Positions 16,591 to 23,635 of a DNA stretch of 37,682 nt are shown one piece after another; position 1 is the first letter of the stretch; each line of letters opens with the position of its first letter. Under the pieces are notes generated by a model. It made no database searches. It saw nothing but the letters and a program-made list of their open reading frames with translations, and was not told the DNA's origin. The translations under genes were made by a program, and so were the position numbers. The stretch comes from an uncultured Lachnospiraceae bacterium (GTDB lineage Bacteria > Bacillota > Clostridia > Lachnospirales > Lachnospiraceae): NCBI GenBank assembly GCA_947063675.1, contig CAMSTM010000012.1, positions 1 to 37,682 of the forward strand. The letters run 5' to 3'.

Positions 16591-18360
16591 ATGAAAAATT
16601 ATCCGGTAATAGGAATACGTCCTGTTGTGGATTCCAGACGTCTTGGCATTCGGGATGCATTAGAGGGCAAGGTAAGACAGATGGCGGAAGCGGCCGGTAC
16701 GCTGATTCGGGAAAATGTATTTTATGCAGACGGTACGCCGGCCCGCACAGTGATTTTTTCCGGCAGCATTGCCGGCGGGGAAGAGGCGGCAAGGTGTGAA
16801 GCGGAATTTGCGTCTCAGCACGTGACCGCCACCTTAAGCGTGACGCCAAGCTGGTGCTATCCGCTTGAGACAATTGACATGAACCCCATGACGACAAAAG
16901 CAATATGGGGATTTAACGGAACGGAGCGTCCGGGAGCCGTGTACCTTGCGGCGGCGATGGCGGCTCATAACCAGATGCACAGGCCCTGTTTTTCCATTTA
17001 CGGAAAGGATGTGCAGGATATGGACGAAGAGGAAATTCCAGCCGATGTGCAGGAGAAAATTCTGCGGTTCGCAAGATGTGCCATTGCGGTAGGCGAAATG
17101 CAGAACAAAGCGTATGTGGGATTCGGCTCTGTTTCCATGGGGATTATGGGTTCTTTCTTAGACCCTTCTTTCTACATAAGATATCTGGGAATGCGGCCTG
17201 AATGGGTAGATATGACAGAGATTCTCCGGCGAATGGAGCAGGGGATTTATGACGGGGAAGAATTTGAAGCAGCTCTTTTGTGGGTGAAAGAAAACTGTAA
17301 GGAGGGCTTTGACCCGAATCCGGACACAAAAGCTCACGGACGGGAAGAAAAGGATAAGGAATGGGAATTTGTGGTGAAGCTCACCATGATTATCAGGGAC
17401 ATAATGCTGGGAAGCGAAAAACTGGCGGAGCTTGGTTTTGCCGAGGAAGCCTTAGGGCGCAACGGCCTGTTCGGCGGCTTTCAGGGACAGCGCATGTGGA
17501 CGGATTATAAACCGAACGGGGATTTTACGGAAGCGATTTTGAACTCATCCTTTGACTGGAACGGAAAACGCCAGCCGATAGTATTTGCCACGGAAAACGA
17601 TAATCTGAACGGGCTTTCCATGCTGTTTGGCAATCTGTTGACGGGAAAGGCCAGCGGTTTTTCCGATATCCGATGCTATTGGAGTCCCGACGCGGTAAAA
17701 AGAGTGAGCGGATGGCAGCCAAAGGGAAAGGCGGCAGGCGGATTCATCCATCTGATTAATTCCGGTTCCACCTGTCTGGACGCCACGGGGAAATCGGCGG
17801 ATAAGGAGGGGATGGGGGTTATGAAACCATGGTGGGAGATGACTCCAAAAGACATAAATGCCTGCCTTGAAGCTGCTGTTTTTTGCCCGGCGGAGCTGTG
17901 CCAGTTCAGAGGCGGAGGTTTTTCCTCCCATTTTGTGACGGAAGCGGAAATGCCCCTCACATTAGTAAGGGTAAATCTGATAAACGGTGCAGAACCGGTA
18001 ATGCAAATTGCGGAGGGCTGGAGCGTAGTGCTTCCGGAGGAGGTACATCGTATCATTGACAGCAGGACTGACCCCACGTGGCCTACTACGTGGTTCGTGC
18101 CAAGGACGGGAGAAAAGAAGGCTTTCCGGGACGTTTACAGTGTGATGGCAAACTGGGGGGCAAATCATGGCGCGTTTATCCATGGCCATGTAGGAGCGGA
18201 TTTGATTACCCTGGCTTCCATGCTGCGGATACCGGTGACCATGCATAATGTGGCGGAGGAACAGATATTCCGCCCTCATGTATGGCTGTCTTACGGGACG
18301 CAGGAGTCCGAGGCGGCGGATTTGGCGGCTTGCAGGGCATTCGGGCCTTTATACAGATAA
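16591..18360 (+). CDS. fucI: L-fucose/D-arabinose isomerase family protein (FucI-like)
   Basis: A 589-residue FucI-type isomerase, close to the 591 residues of the Escherichia coli enzyme. The N-terminus KNYPVIGIRPVVDSRRLGIR, TPSWCYPLETIDMNP and IWGFNGTERPGAV are family hallmarks. The metal and catalytic residues are present: E335 (FATEND), D359 (GFSDIR) and H526 (NWGANHGA), each two below E. coli numbering. The family converts aldoses with the C2-C4 arrangement of L-fucose (L-fucose, D-arabinose, and by known side activity L-galactose and D-altrose) to ketoses. No fuculokinase or fuculose-phosphate aldolase is nearby, which argues against a standard fucose pathway. The gene symbol describes the family, not a proven substrate. 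Ribosome site GAAAGGAAAGAG lies before ATG 16591. Confidence 0.93.
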   Translation: MKNYPVIGIRPVVDSRRLGIRDALEGKVRQMAEAAGTLIRENVFYADGTPARTVIFSGSIAGGEEAARCEAEFASQHVTATLSVTPSWCYPLETIDMNPMTTKAIWGFNGTERPGAVYLAAAMAAHNQMHRPCFSIYGKDVQDMDEEEIPADVQEKILRFARCAIAVGEMQNKAYVGFGSVSMGIMGSFLDPSFYIRYLGMRPEWVDMTEILRRMEQGIYDGEEFEAALLWVKENCKEGFDPNPDTKAHGREEKDKEWEFVVKLTMIIRDIMLGSEKLAELGFAEEALGRNGLFGGFQGQRMWTDYKPNGDFTEAILNSSFDWNGKRQPIVFATENDNLNGLSMLFGNLLTGKASGFSDIRCYWSPDAVKRVSGWQPKGKAAGGFIHLINSGSTCLDATGKSADKEGMGVMKPWWEMTPKDINACLEAAVFCPAELCQFRGGGFSSHFVTEAEMPLTLVRVNLINGAEPVMQIAEGWSVVLPEEVHRIIDSRTDPTWPTTWFVPRTGEKKAFRDVYSVMANWGANHGAFIHGHVGADLITLASMLRIPVTMHNVAEEQIFRPHVWLSYGTQESEAADLAACRAFGPLYR

Positions 18361-18379
18361 TGACAGTGGCAGAATCGTC

Positions 18380-18408
18380 TTTCATCCGGCCGGTATTCAT
18401 GTTATAAT
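18380..18408 (+). promoter_or_regulatory. Extended -10 promoter for the beta-glucuronidase
   Basis: TGTTATAAT at 18400-18408 contains a perfect TATAAT with the TG extension one base upstream; the -35 (TTTCAT, 18380-18385) is poor, as extended -10 promoters allow. It lies 20 bases after the isomerase stop and predicts a start near 18415, with a 110-base leader before the beta-glucuronidase. Confidence 0.5.
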
Positions 18409-18437
18409 GAATTGCATCAAAACACAGGCGGAATGTG

Positions 18438-18468
18438 GGGAATGGGCCCGTCTCTGGCGGGCTTTCCC
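18438..18468 (+). other. Leader hairpin before the beta-glucuronidase
   Basis: GGGAA-TGG-GCCCG (18438-18450), a 7-base loop, then CGGGC-T-TTCCC (18458-18468): two 5-pair stems separated by a small internal loop. There is no T-run, so it is not a standard terminator. It sits in the predicted leader and may affect mRNA stability or ease of translation. Confidence 0.4.
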
Positions 18469-18524
18469 TGCAGGTAATGATAGCGAAAAATAACAGCGGA
18501 GTATGAAAGAAAAGGAGGACGATT

Positions 18525-20324
18525 ATGCTATATCCCAAAGTGAATCAGGCGCGTTCCGTTATTGACTTGTCAGGCGTGTGGGGATTCCGGCTGGGCACGG
18601 ACGAAGAGCCGGGAGAGCACATTGAAAAGCTGGAGAAACCGGAAGTCATTGCGGTTCCCGCGTCCTACAACGACCAGAAGGACGACCCGGCTTACCGGCA
18701 CCATTACGGCTGGGCCTGTTATCAGAGAGAAATCGTGGTGCCCGCGTACATGAAAGACGAGAGGAGAGTGCTGCGTTTTGACGCCGTCACCCACAATGCG
18801 AAGATTTATCTGAATCAGCGGCTTGTTATGACCCACAAAGGCGGCTTCCTGCCCTTTGAAATCGACATTACGGATTTGATACCGGCGGGGGAAAAGGCGC
18901 TTCTCAGCGTTGCGGTGGATAACCGGGTAAATCACGGCACGCTGCCGGTGGGAAATGAGGATGTGGCCTTTTTCGGCTCGGACAATCCGGGGATTCCCAG
19001 TGTGGAGAGCGCCAAGCAGGCGAGAAAAAAACAGAATTTCCCGAACTTCGATTTCTTCAACTTTTCGGGAATCCATCGTCCTGTCCGCATATATACGACG
19101 CCGGCGTCTTACATTGAAGACATTGTGCTGGTTCCGGACATTTCCGGGACAGACGGAATCGTCAGCTATGAGGTGCGTACCGGCGGGGTGCATTCGGATA
19201 AGGAGGTTGCCGTAAAAATTCTGGATGAAGATGGAAATTGCGTGGCGTCGGCAGCAGGCAGAGAGGGAACCGTAACGATTCCCGATGCCAGACTGTGGTG
19301 GCCCTTTCCGGGTACGCCCTATCTGTACAAAGCGGAGGTTACCTACGGCGGGGATATCTATGAGGAAAGCTTTGGCATCCGCACGGTGAAGGTGGAGGGA
19401 AGCTCTTTTCTGATTAACGGAGAGCCTTTTTACTTCAAAGGCTTTGGAAAGCACGAGGATTCGCCTTTCCACGGGAGAGGACTGGATGTGTGTCTGGACG
19501 TGAAGGACGTCAACCTGATACACTGGCTGAACGCCAATTCTTTCCGCACCAGCCATTATCCTTATGCGGAGGAAATGTACGCACTCTGCGACAGGGAAGG
19601 GATTGTTATCATCGACGAAACCCCGGCTGTTGGCATCAACGGCGGGGGAGCCCATGACCCTTATCAGACTTACGGCGTGAAAGAACATCACGAGGAGGTT
19701 ATCAGGGATTTGGTGGCAAGGGATAAAAATCACCCCTGCGTGGTAATGTGGTCCATGGGAAACGAGCCGGACACGGAGCATTTTCCACAGTCGGCCTATG
19801 ACTACTGGCATTCCCTGTATGAGCTTACCCACAGCGTTGACCCGCAGAAAAGACCCGTTACCTTTGTGTGCTGTCAGAATCATTATGAAAATGACATTGT
19901 CACCCGAACCATGGACGTGGTGTGTCTGAACCGGTACTATGGGTGGTACAATCTTTCGGGGGACTTGGAGGCGGCCTCCTATGCCCTTAACATGGAGCTG
20001 GATTTCTGGGAAAAAATCGGCAAGCCGGTGATGATGACGGAATACGGCGCCGACGCGATTCCGGGCGTTCACAACTGCGTGCCGGAAATGTTCAGCGAAG
20101 AATACCAGATGGATTATTACAAAATGCACAGCGACGCCTTTGATAAGAGAGGATTTTTTATCGGGGAGCAGGTTTGGAATTTTGCGGATTTCGCTACCAT
20201 TCAGGGATGCATGAGAGCGGACGGCAACAAAAAGGGCCTGCTTACCAGAGACAGACGGCCCAAGCTGGCGGCTCACTATTTCAGAAAACGGTGGGGTGAG
20301 ATTTCGAATTTTGGGTATAAATAG
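18525..20324 (+). CDS. uidA: Beta-glucuronidase, GH2
   Basis: A 599-residue GH2 enzyme matching the length of E. coli beta-glucuronidase (603). Domains: a sugar-binding jelly roll (about 1-180), an immunoglobulin-like sandwich (about 180-275) and a TIM barrel (about 275-599). Catalytic acid/base is E414 (SMGNEPD) and nucleophile E506 (MMTEYGAD). The uronate-recognising N-x-K motif is N568-K569-K570 (DGNKKG), which distinguishes glucuronidases from galactosidases. The segment between VGINGGG and the next helix is shorter than the E. coli active-site loop, suggesting a no-loop or mini-loop gut enzyme that accepts larger glucuronides; that is an inference. No signal peptide, so cytoplasmic. It has its own promoter and an AAAGGAGG ribosome site, and ends the carbohydrate locus. 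Confidence 0.93.
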   Translation: MLYPKVNQARSVIDLSGVWGFRLGTDEEPGEHIEKLEKPEVIAVPASYNDQKDDPAYRHHYGWACYQREIVVPAYMKDERRVLRFDAVTHNAKIYLNQRLVMTHKGGFLPFEIDITDLIPAGEKALLSVAVDNRVNHGTLPVGNEDVAFFGSDNPGIPSVESAKQARKKQNFPNFDFFNFSGIHRPVRIYTTPASYIEDIVLVPDISGTDGIVSYEVRTGGVHSDKEVAVKILDEDGNCVASAAGREGTVTIPDARLWWPFPGTPYLYKAEVTYGGDIYEESFGIRTVKVEGSSFLINGEPFYFKGFGKHEDSPFHGRGLDVCLDVKDVNLIHWLNANSFRTSHYPYAEEMYALCDREGIVIIDETPAVGINGGGAHDPYQTYGVKEHHEEVIRDLVARDKNHPCVVMWSMGNEPDTEHFPQSAYDYWHSLYELTHSVDPQKRPVTFVCCQNHYENDIVTRTMDVVCLNRYYGWYNLSGDLEAASYALNMELDFWEKIGKPVMMTEYGADAIPGVHNCVPEMFSEEYQMDYYKMHSDAFDKRGFFIGEQVWNFADFATIQGCMRADGNKKGLLTRDRRPKLAAHYFRKRWGEISNFGYK

Positions 20325-20342
20325 ATAGCGTAAAAAGAAAAA

Positions 20343-20419
20343 TTCCCTGCGGAAAAATGTTTTGGGATTGCAGTTTCCGCAGGGAAAAGCAGCTGCGAAA
20401 TTATTCCGCAACTGCTTTT
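20343..20419. terminator. Back-to-back terminators between convergent units
   Basis: Two adjacent hairpins. The first has a perfect 13-pair stem TTCCCTGCGGAAA / TTTCCGCAGGGAA (20343-20355 and 20374-20386). Read on the minus strand it is followed by a T-rich tract, so it should stop the anti-sigma transcript. The second, AAAAGCAG-C-TGCG / CGCA-A-CTGCTTTT (20385-20397 and 20407-20419), ends in T on the plus strand and suits the beta-glucuronidase transcript. The stems share two bases, so only one may fold at a time. Confidence 0.75.
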
Positions 20420-20462
20420 CTCGATATACCGTAGTAAAACTGCTTCCTGACCCGATAGAATT

Positions 20463-21503
20463 TTACTGTAATATAATCTCATCCTTACTGCTTCCAAGCA
20501 GCAGCGAGCTGACCTTGTCCGGTTCGATTACCCGGTCAAAACGTATAACCTTCACATACTCTGTATCTTCATCAAAGTGCTCCCGAAGGCCCGTACAGGA
20601 TTCTTCAAGGGAGGAACCGTCCTGATACTTCACGCCGGTGGGCATTGTGGAGGAGAGGACATCGGCCTGGTCCAGATTAATTCCCTCTTTCTCTTCCAGA
20701 ACTCTTATATCTGCTCCGCTGCACACAAGCTTTGCCGTAAGGGGAGACAGCTCCACGGATTCCACGTATATTTCGCAGCCGTTAATCTGGCATTTGCGGT
20801 TTAAGTCAAAACGGACAGACCTTGCAGGATGAACGGTAAGAGAAAAATTCCAGTTTCCTTCAATGAGAGCTTCCCCTTCCACTGCCTTTTGACCGAGGCC
20901 AGTCAAGGCGGTAAAGTTCAGATTCATATTCAGGTCTTCCATACTTTCCTCATTTTTAGTTCCGTAAATTTCGAAGTATCTGCTGTTTCCCGGTTCCTGC
21001 CTGCTGCTTTCAATAAAGCCCCACCCCATGTAGCCGAAGGGGTTCTGTGCCCCCGGAAAATCTATCTGATAGGATAGGCCGCAGTCGGCATCGATTACAA
21101 GGCCGGTGTCCTGTGCCGTGACTTCAAACAGAGCGTAGAAGCAGTTGGAATCCTGTATAGTCTGAATGGCAGTGATGGTAAGGCCGTTGTCAGTTACGGA
21201 CTGGCCGCTTTCCTGGGCAACCTGCTCCATTACCAGTTTATCCTGCTGCTCAGGGTCTGCAACAAAAATGTCCGTTGCCTTTTCATTCCATTTGAACAGT
21301 TCCGCCGCCACCGCGGTTGTTCCAAGCAGAATGACCAGAGCCGCGGCTAAAATGATAAGGGGTCGTGTTTTCATTGTCTGTGTTTTTATATTTTTCATTT
21401 TTTTATCCTCCTGATTTTCAAAATCGGCAAGGGCGCTTAACACCTTCTGATGCACAAGGTCCGGTACTTCGGGGAAATCATGGCTCCATTTGTTATTTTT
21501 CAT
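20463..21503 (-). CDS. DUF4179 anti-sigma factor-like membrane protein
   Basis: A 346-residue single-pass membrane protein of the DUF4179 type. A cytoplasmic N-terminal segment (KNNKWSHDFPEVPDLVHQKVLSALADFE) would bind the sigma factor; a membrane helix (about residues 49-68, LIILAAALVILLGTTAVAA) is followed by a large extracellular beta-rich domain. The start is placed at the second ATG (21503), 7 bases after AGGAGGG; the ATG at 21509 is only one base from it. The gene overlaps the end of the ECF sigma gene by 11 bases, so sigma and partner are co-translated. It probably holds the sigma inactive until an envelope or extracellular signal; the signal is not evident. Confidence 0.88.
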   Translation of the reverse strand: MKNNKWSHDFPEVPDLVHQKVLSALADFENQEDKKMKNIKTQTMKTRPLIILAAALVILLGTTAVAAELFKWNEKATDIFVADPEQQDKLVMEQVAQESGQSVTDNGLTITAIQTIQDSNCFYALFEVTAQDTGLVIDADCGLSYQIDFPGAQNPFGYMGWGFIESSRQEPGNSRYFEIYGTKNEESMEDLNMNLNFTALTGLGQKAVEGEALIEGNWNFSLTVHPARSVRFDLNRKCQINGCEIYVESVELSPLTAKLVCSGADIRVLEEKEGINLDQADVLSSTMPTGVKYQDGSSLEESCTGLREHFDEDTEYVKVIRFDRVIEPDKVSSLLLGSSKDEIILQ

Positions 21504-21975
21504 TACCATACCCTCCTGTCAAATTTTCTTTTACAAGATTCCGCCCCCTGAAAAGCCGCGTTTTCACCGCCCCCTGGGAAATGTCCAGCATACGGCTGAT
21601 TTCCTTTACGGAAAAGCCCTCCACATAGAACAGGACAAAAGGAATCCTGTAATTTTTTTCCAGCTCCATTATTGCGCTGAAAACATCCGTATCAGTATCT
21701 TCCTGCGTCTGTGTATGTGTTTCAAAATAATCCTCATAGGAAACCAGCGGCTTTTTTGACCGGATAATCTGATAGCATTCATTTATCAGTATCCGGGTAA
21801 GCCAGGTCTTAAAATAAGCCTCTTTGCGGAGCGTGTGCAGTTTTTCATAGGCATGTAAAATTGCATTTTGCATTGCATCCGCACAGTCCTCATCATTTGT
21901 CAAAATGGATTTGGCGATATGATAGAGGCTTCTTTCTGCCTTTAATACCTCTGCCGTAAATATTTCTTTTGTCAT
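21493..21975 (-). CDS. ECF RNA polymerase sigma factor
   Basis: A 160-residue ECF-type sigma factor. Region 2 contains AERSLYHIAKSIL, DCADAMQNAILHAYEKLHTLR and FKTWLTRILINECYQIIR; region 4 contains YVEGFSVKEISRMLDISQGAVKTRLFRGR, the helix-turn-helix that reads the -35. The acidic linker (ETHTQTQEDTDTD) is typical. Start is at 21975, 7 bases after GGAAGGA, rather than at the ATG at 21996, which lacks a ribosome site. It is followed with overlap by the DUF4179 protein. Targets are unknown; autoregulation is common in the family, and a palindrome lies upstream (see next entry). Confidence 0.92.
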   Translation of the reverse strand: MTKEIFTAEVLKAERSLYHIAKSILTNDEDCADAMQNAILHAYEKLHTLRKEAYFKTWLTRILINECYQIIRSKKPLVSYEDYFETHTQTQEDTDTDVFSAIMELEKNYRIPFVLFYVEGFSVKEISRMLDISQGAVKTRLFRGRNLVKENLTGGYGNEK

Positions 21976-22035
21976 TTTGATGTCCTTCCATGCCACGGAA
22001 GATTTTCCACGAAAAAATTCCGAAAGCTTTCTCGT

Positions 22036-22054
22036 ATGAAACGGCCGTTTTCAT
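22036..22054 (-). promoter_or_regulatory. Palindrome upstream of the ECF sigma gene
   Basis: ATGAAACGG CCGTTTTCAT (plus strand): 9-base arms ATGAAACGG / CCGTTTCAT with one extra T, about 60 bases before the sigma start. On the minus strand it contains TGAAAAC, which resembles an ECF -35, but I could not find a -10 at the right distance. It may be an operator or part of an autoregulated promoter. Confidence 0.4.
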
Positions 22055-22140
22055 ATTACAACAATTAGATGAAAAGGGAGGCGGAAGGTTACAGGAAAAT
22101 AAAAAAATTTTGCAAGGAGAACAGTCATGAATAATCTAAA

Positions 22141-22293
22141 ATGATACCGGAACCGCTGAATTATACTGCGGTTCGAAAGCATTATATGGATATTTTCGGA
22201 CTGGAAAGAGAAAAGGTGTATACCGGTAAATATGGAGAAATCTCTTTTGCCCTGCCGAGATTTGATGAATTTGTCATGTCGAAGATGATTTAA
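22141..22293 (+). pseudogene. Possible gene remnant, 50 codons
   Basis: The stretch from the sigma gene start to pyrE (21976-22388) holds no full gene. An open frame at 22141-22293 encodes 50 residues beginning MIPEPLNYTAVRKHY and ending RFDEFVMSKMI, with protein-like composition. A ribosome-like AAGGAG at 22114-22119 precedes a different ATG (22127) that stops after five codons (MNNLK) in another frame, so one frameshift would join the two. This looks like a decayed gene. I do not recognise the family, and a chance frame is possible. Confidence 0.3.
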
Positions 22294-22317
22294 ACAGAAA
22301 CGGAAGCCCGAAATCAA

Positions 22318-22346
22318 TTGAAAATCCCCCGGTTTTATGGTAGACT
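22318..22346 (+). promoter_or_regulatory. Promoter for pyrE
   Basis: TTGAAA (22318-22323), a 17-base spacer and TAGACT (22341-22346). The start should be near 22353, giving a leader of about 36 bases to ATG 22389. This makes the in-frame ATG at 22347 an unlikely start. Confidence 0.55.
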
Positions 22347-22388
22347 ATGGAAGAAATTCAAAAGCATACACAGGAGGTTTCAACGATT

Positions 22389-23063
22389 ATGGAAGCATAC
22401 AAACAGGAATTTATCGAATTCATGGTGGACAGCCAGGTGCTTAAATTCGGCGAGTTTACGCTAAAGAGCGGAAGGAAATCTCCTTTTTTTATGAATGCCG
22501 GGGGATATGTGACCGGTATGCAGCTCCGTAAGCTGGGAGAATATTATGCAAAGGCGATTCATGACAGCTACGGCCTTGATTTTGACGTGCTTTTCGGGCC
22601 GGCCTACAAGGGAATCCCTCTTGCCGTAGCGGCTACCATGGCCATCAGCGAGCTTTACGGAAAGGAAATCCGCTACTGCTCCAACCGCAAGGAGGTAAAG
22701 GACCACGGCGATACCGGAATTCTGCTGGGCAGTAAGCTGAAGGACGGGGACAGGGTAGTGATAATCGAGGACGTGACAACCTCCGGCAAGTCCATTGAAG
22801 AGACTTATCCGATTATTAAGGCCCAGGCCGACGTGGAGGTAAGGGGGCTTATGGTATCCCTGAACCGGATGGAAAAGGGACAGAGCGACAAGAGCGCCCT
22901 TGCGGAAATCAAAGAGAAGTACGGCTTTGAGGCGAACGCCATTGTAAATATGAGCGAAGTGGTGGAATATCTGTATAATAAGCCTTACAAGGGGCAAATT
23001 TATATTAATGACGAGATTAAGAAGTGTATTGACGAGTATTATGAGAAGTACGGCGCCAGGTAA
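22389..23063 (+). CDS. pyrE: Orotate phosphoribosyltransferase
   Basis: A 224-residue PyrE that joins orotate and PRPP to make orotidine 5'-phosphate in UMP synthesis. Visible are LKFGEFTLKSGRKSPFF (orotate and phosphate loop), FGPAYKGIPLA, the CSNRKEVKDHGD flexible loop with catalytic basic residues, and the PRPP motif VVIIEDVTTSGKS. The ATG at 22389 follows AGGAGG at 22371-22376 and lies downstream of the predicted promoter; it gives the length usual in this clade. No other pyrimidine gene is nearby, so pyrE is uncoupled here from the pyr operon. Confidence 0.96.
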   Translation: MEAYKQEFIEFMVDSQVLKFGEFTLKSGRKSPFFMNAGGYVTGMQLRKLGEYYAKAIHDSYGLDFDVLFGPAYKGIPLAVAATMAISELYGKEIRYCSNRKEVKDHGDTGILLGSKLKDGDRVVIIEDVTTSGKSIEETYPIIKAQADVEVRGLMVSLNRMEKGQSDKSALAEIKEKYGFEANAIVNMSEVVEYLYNKPYKGQIYINDEIKKCIDEYYEKYGAR

Positions 23064-23106
23064 AGTACCTGACAGCGGCGAGGGAGCCGCGGAAAGGAGA
23101 GGCAGT

Positions 23107-23259
23107 ATGGAAGAAAAGGTTTATAAGACGATGAGCGGGGCAGGCGCAATGAGCATTGCGGTGGGCGTTGTGGCGCTGGTGACAGGGATTGTCTGCGGGA
23201 TATTAATGATTATCGGGGGCTCTAAGCTGTTGGCGCACAGGTCAAAAATATTGTTTTGA
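23107..23259 (+). CDS. Small single-helix membrane protein
   Basis: A 50-residue protein: short N-terminal MEEKVYKTMSGAGAMS, one long hydrophobic helix (about 14-38, IAVGVVALVTGIVCGILMIIGG) and a basic tail with HRSK. A good GGAGAGG ribosome site precedes ATG 23107. I recall similar short proteins in Lachnospiraceae beside the next gene, with no known function. A hairpin with T-run follows directly. Confidence 0.78.
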   Translation: MEEKVYKTMSGAGAMSIAVGVVALVTGIVCGILMIIGGSKLLAHRSKILF

Positions 23260-23292
23260 AAAAAGGGCATTCCCTGAGCGGGGTGCCTTTTT
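23260..23292 (+). terminator. Terminator-like hairpin after the small membrane protein
   Basis: AAAAAGG / CCTTTTT outer stem (23260-23266 and 23286-23292) with an inner CA/TG and CCC/GGG part around a short loop, ending in TTTTT. The stem has bulges. Read-through into the next gene is possible. Confidence 0.55.
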
Positions 23293-23311
23293 CTGACAGG
23301 GGTAGGAAAGC

Positions 23312-23635
23312 ATGCTGAGAGATAAGGGATTTATTTTTACCAATAAAAAGCATACGGAAAAAGGGATTATGTCAACAATTCTCGGGGTGCTGGCCGCCAT
23401 TACGCTGGGTCTTGCGGTTTATTTCTCCTACAGCACAGGAGGCAATGCCACGAGCAGGGACGCTGCGGCTGCGCTTCTGGCGGTTGTTTTTATGACCGTA
23501 GGGCTTACGCTGGGAATCTGGTCCACCTCGGAAAAGGATAAATATAAGCTTTTTACGTTGCTGGGGATTGTTGCTAATGTCCTGGCATTTGCTATGCTTA
23601 GTCTGATATTATTTGCGGGAGCGTATGTGAAATGA
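23312..23635 (+). CDS. DUF6142-type small membrane protein
   Basis: A 107-residue protein with three predicted helices (about 20-40, 52-72 and 82-104) and a charged SEKDKYK loop between the second and third. The N-terminus FIFTNKKHTEKGIMSTILG matches, from memory, DUF6142 of Lachnospiraceae, function unknown. GGGTAGGAAAG is a fair ribosome site before ATG 23312. The stop overlaps the aminopeptidase start (ATGA, 4 bases), so the two are translationally coupled. Confidence 0.78.
   Translation: MLRDKGFIFTNKKHTEKGIMSTILGVLAAITLGLAVYFSYSTGGNATSRDAAAALLAVVFMTVGLTLGIWSTSEKDKYKLFTLLGIVANVLAFAMLSLILFAGAYVK

Noticed and set aside
18525-20324. GH2 beta-galactosidase
   Set aside because: The NxK uronate motif (N568, K570) and length point to beta-glucuronidase.
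18570-20411. 613-codon open frame on the minus strand opposite the beta-glucuronidase
   Set aside because: It is an antisense shadow of a gene with intact GH2 catalytic motifs. Its translation has no recognisable domain and it has no good ribosome site.
23070-23095. Terminator after pyrE
   Set aside because: The GCGGC/GCCGC stem is only five pairs with no T-run, and the next gene follows closely.
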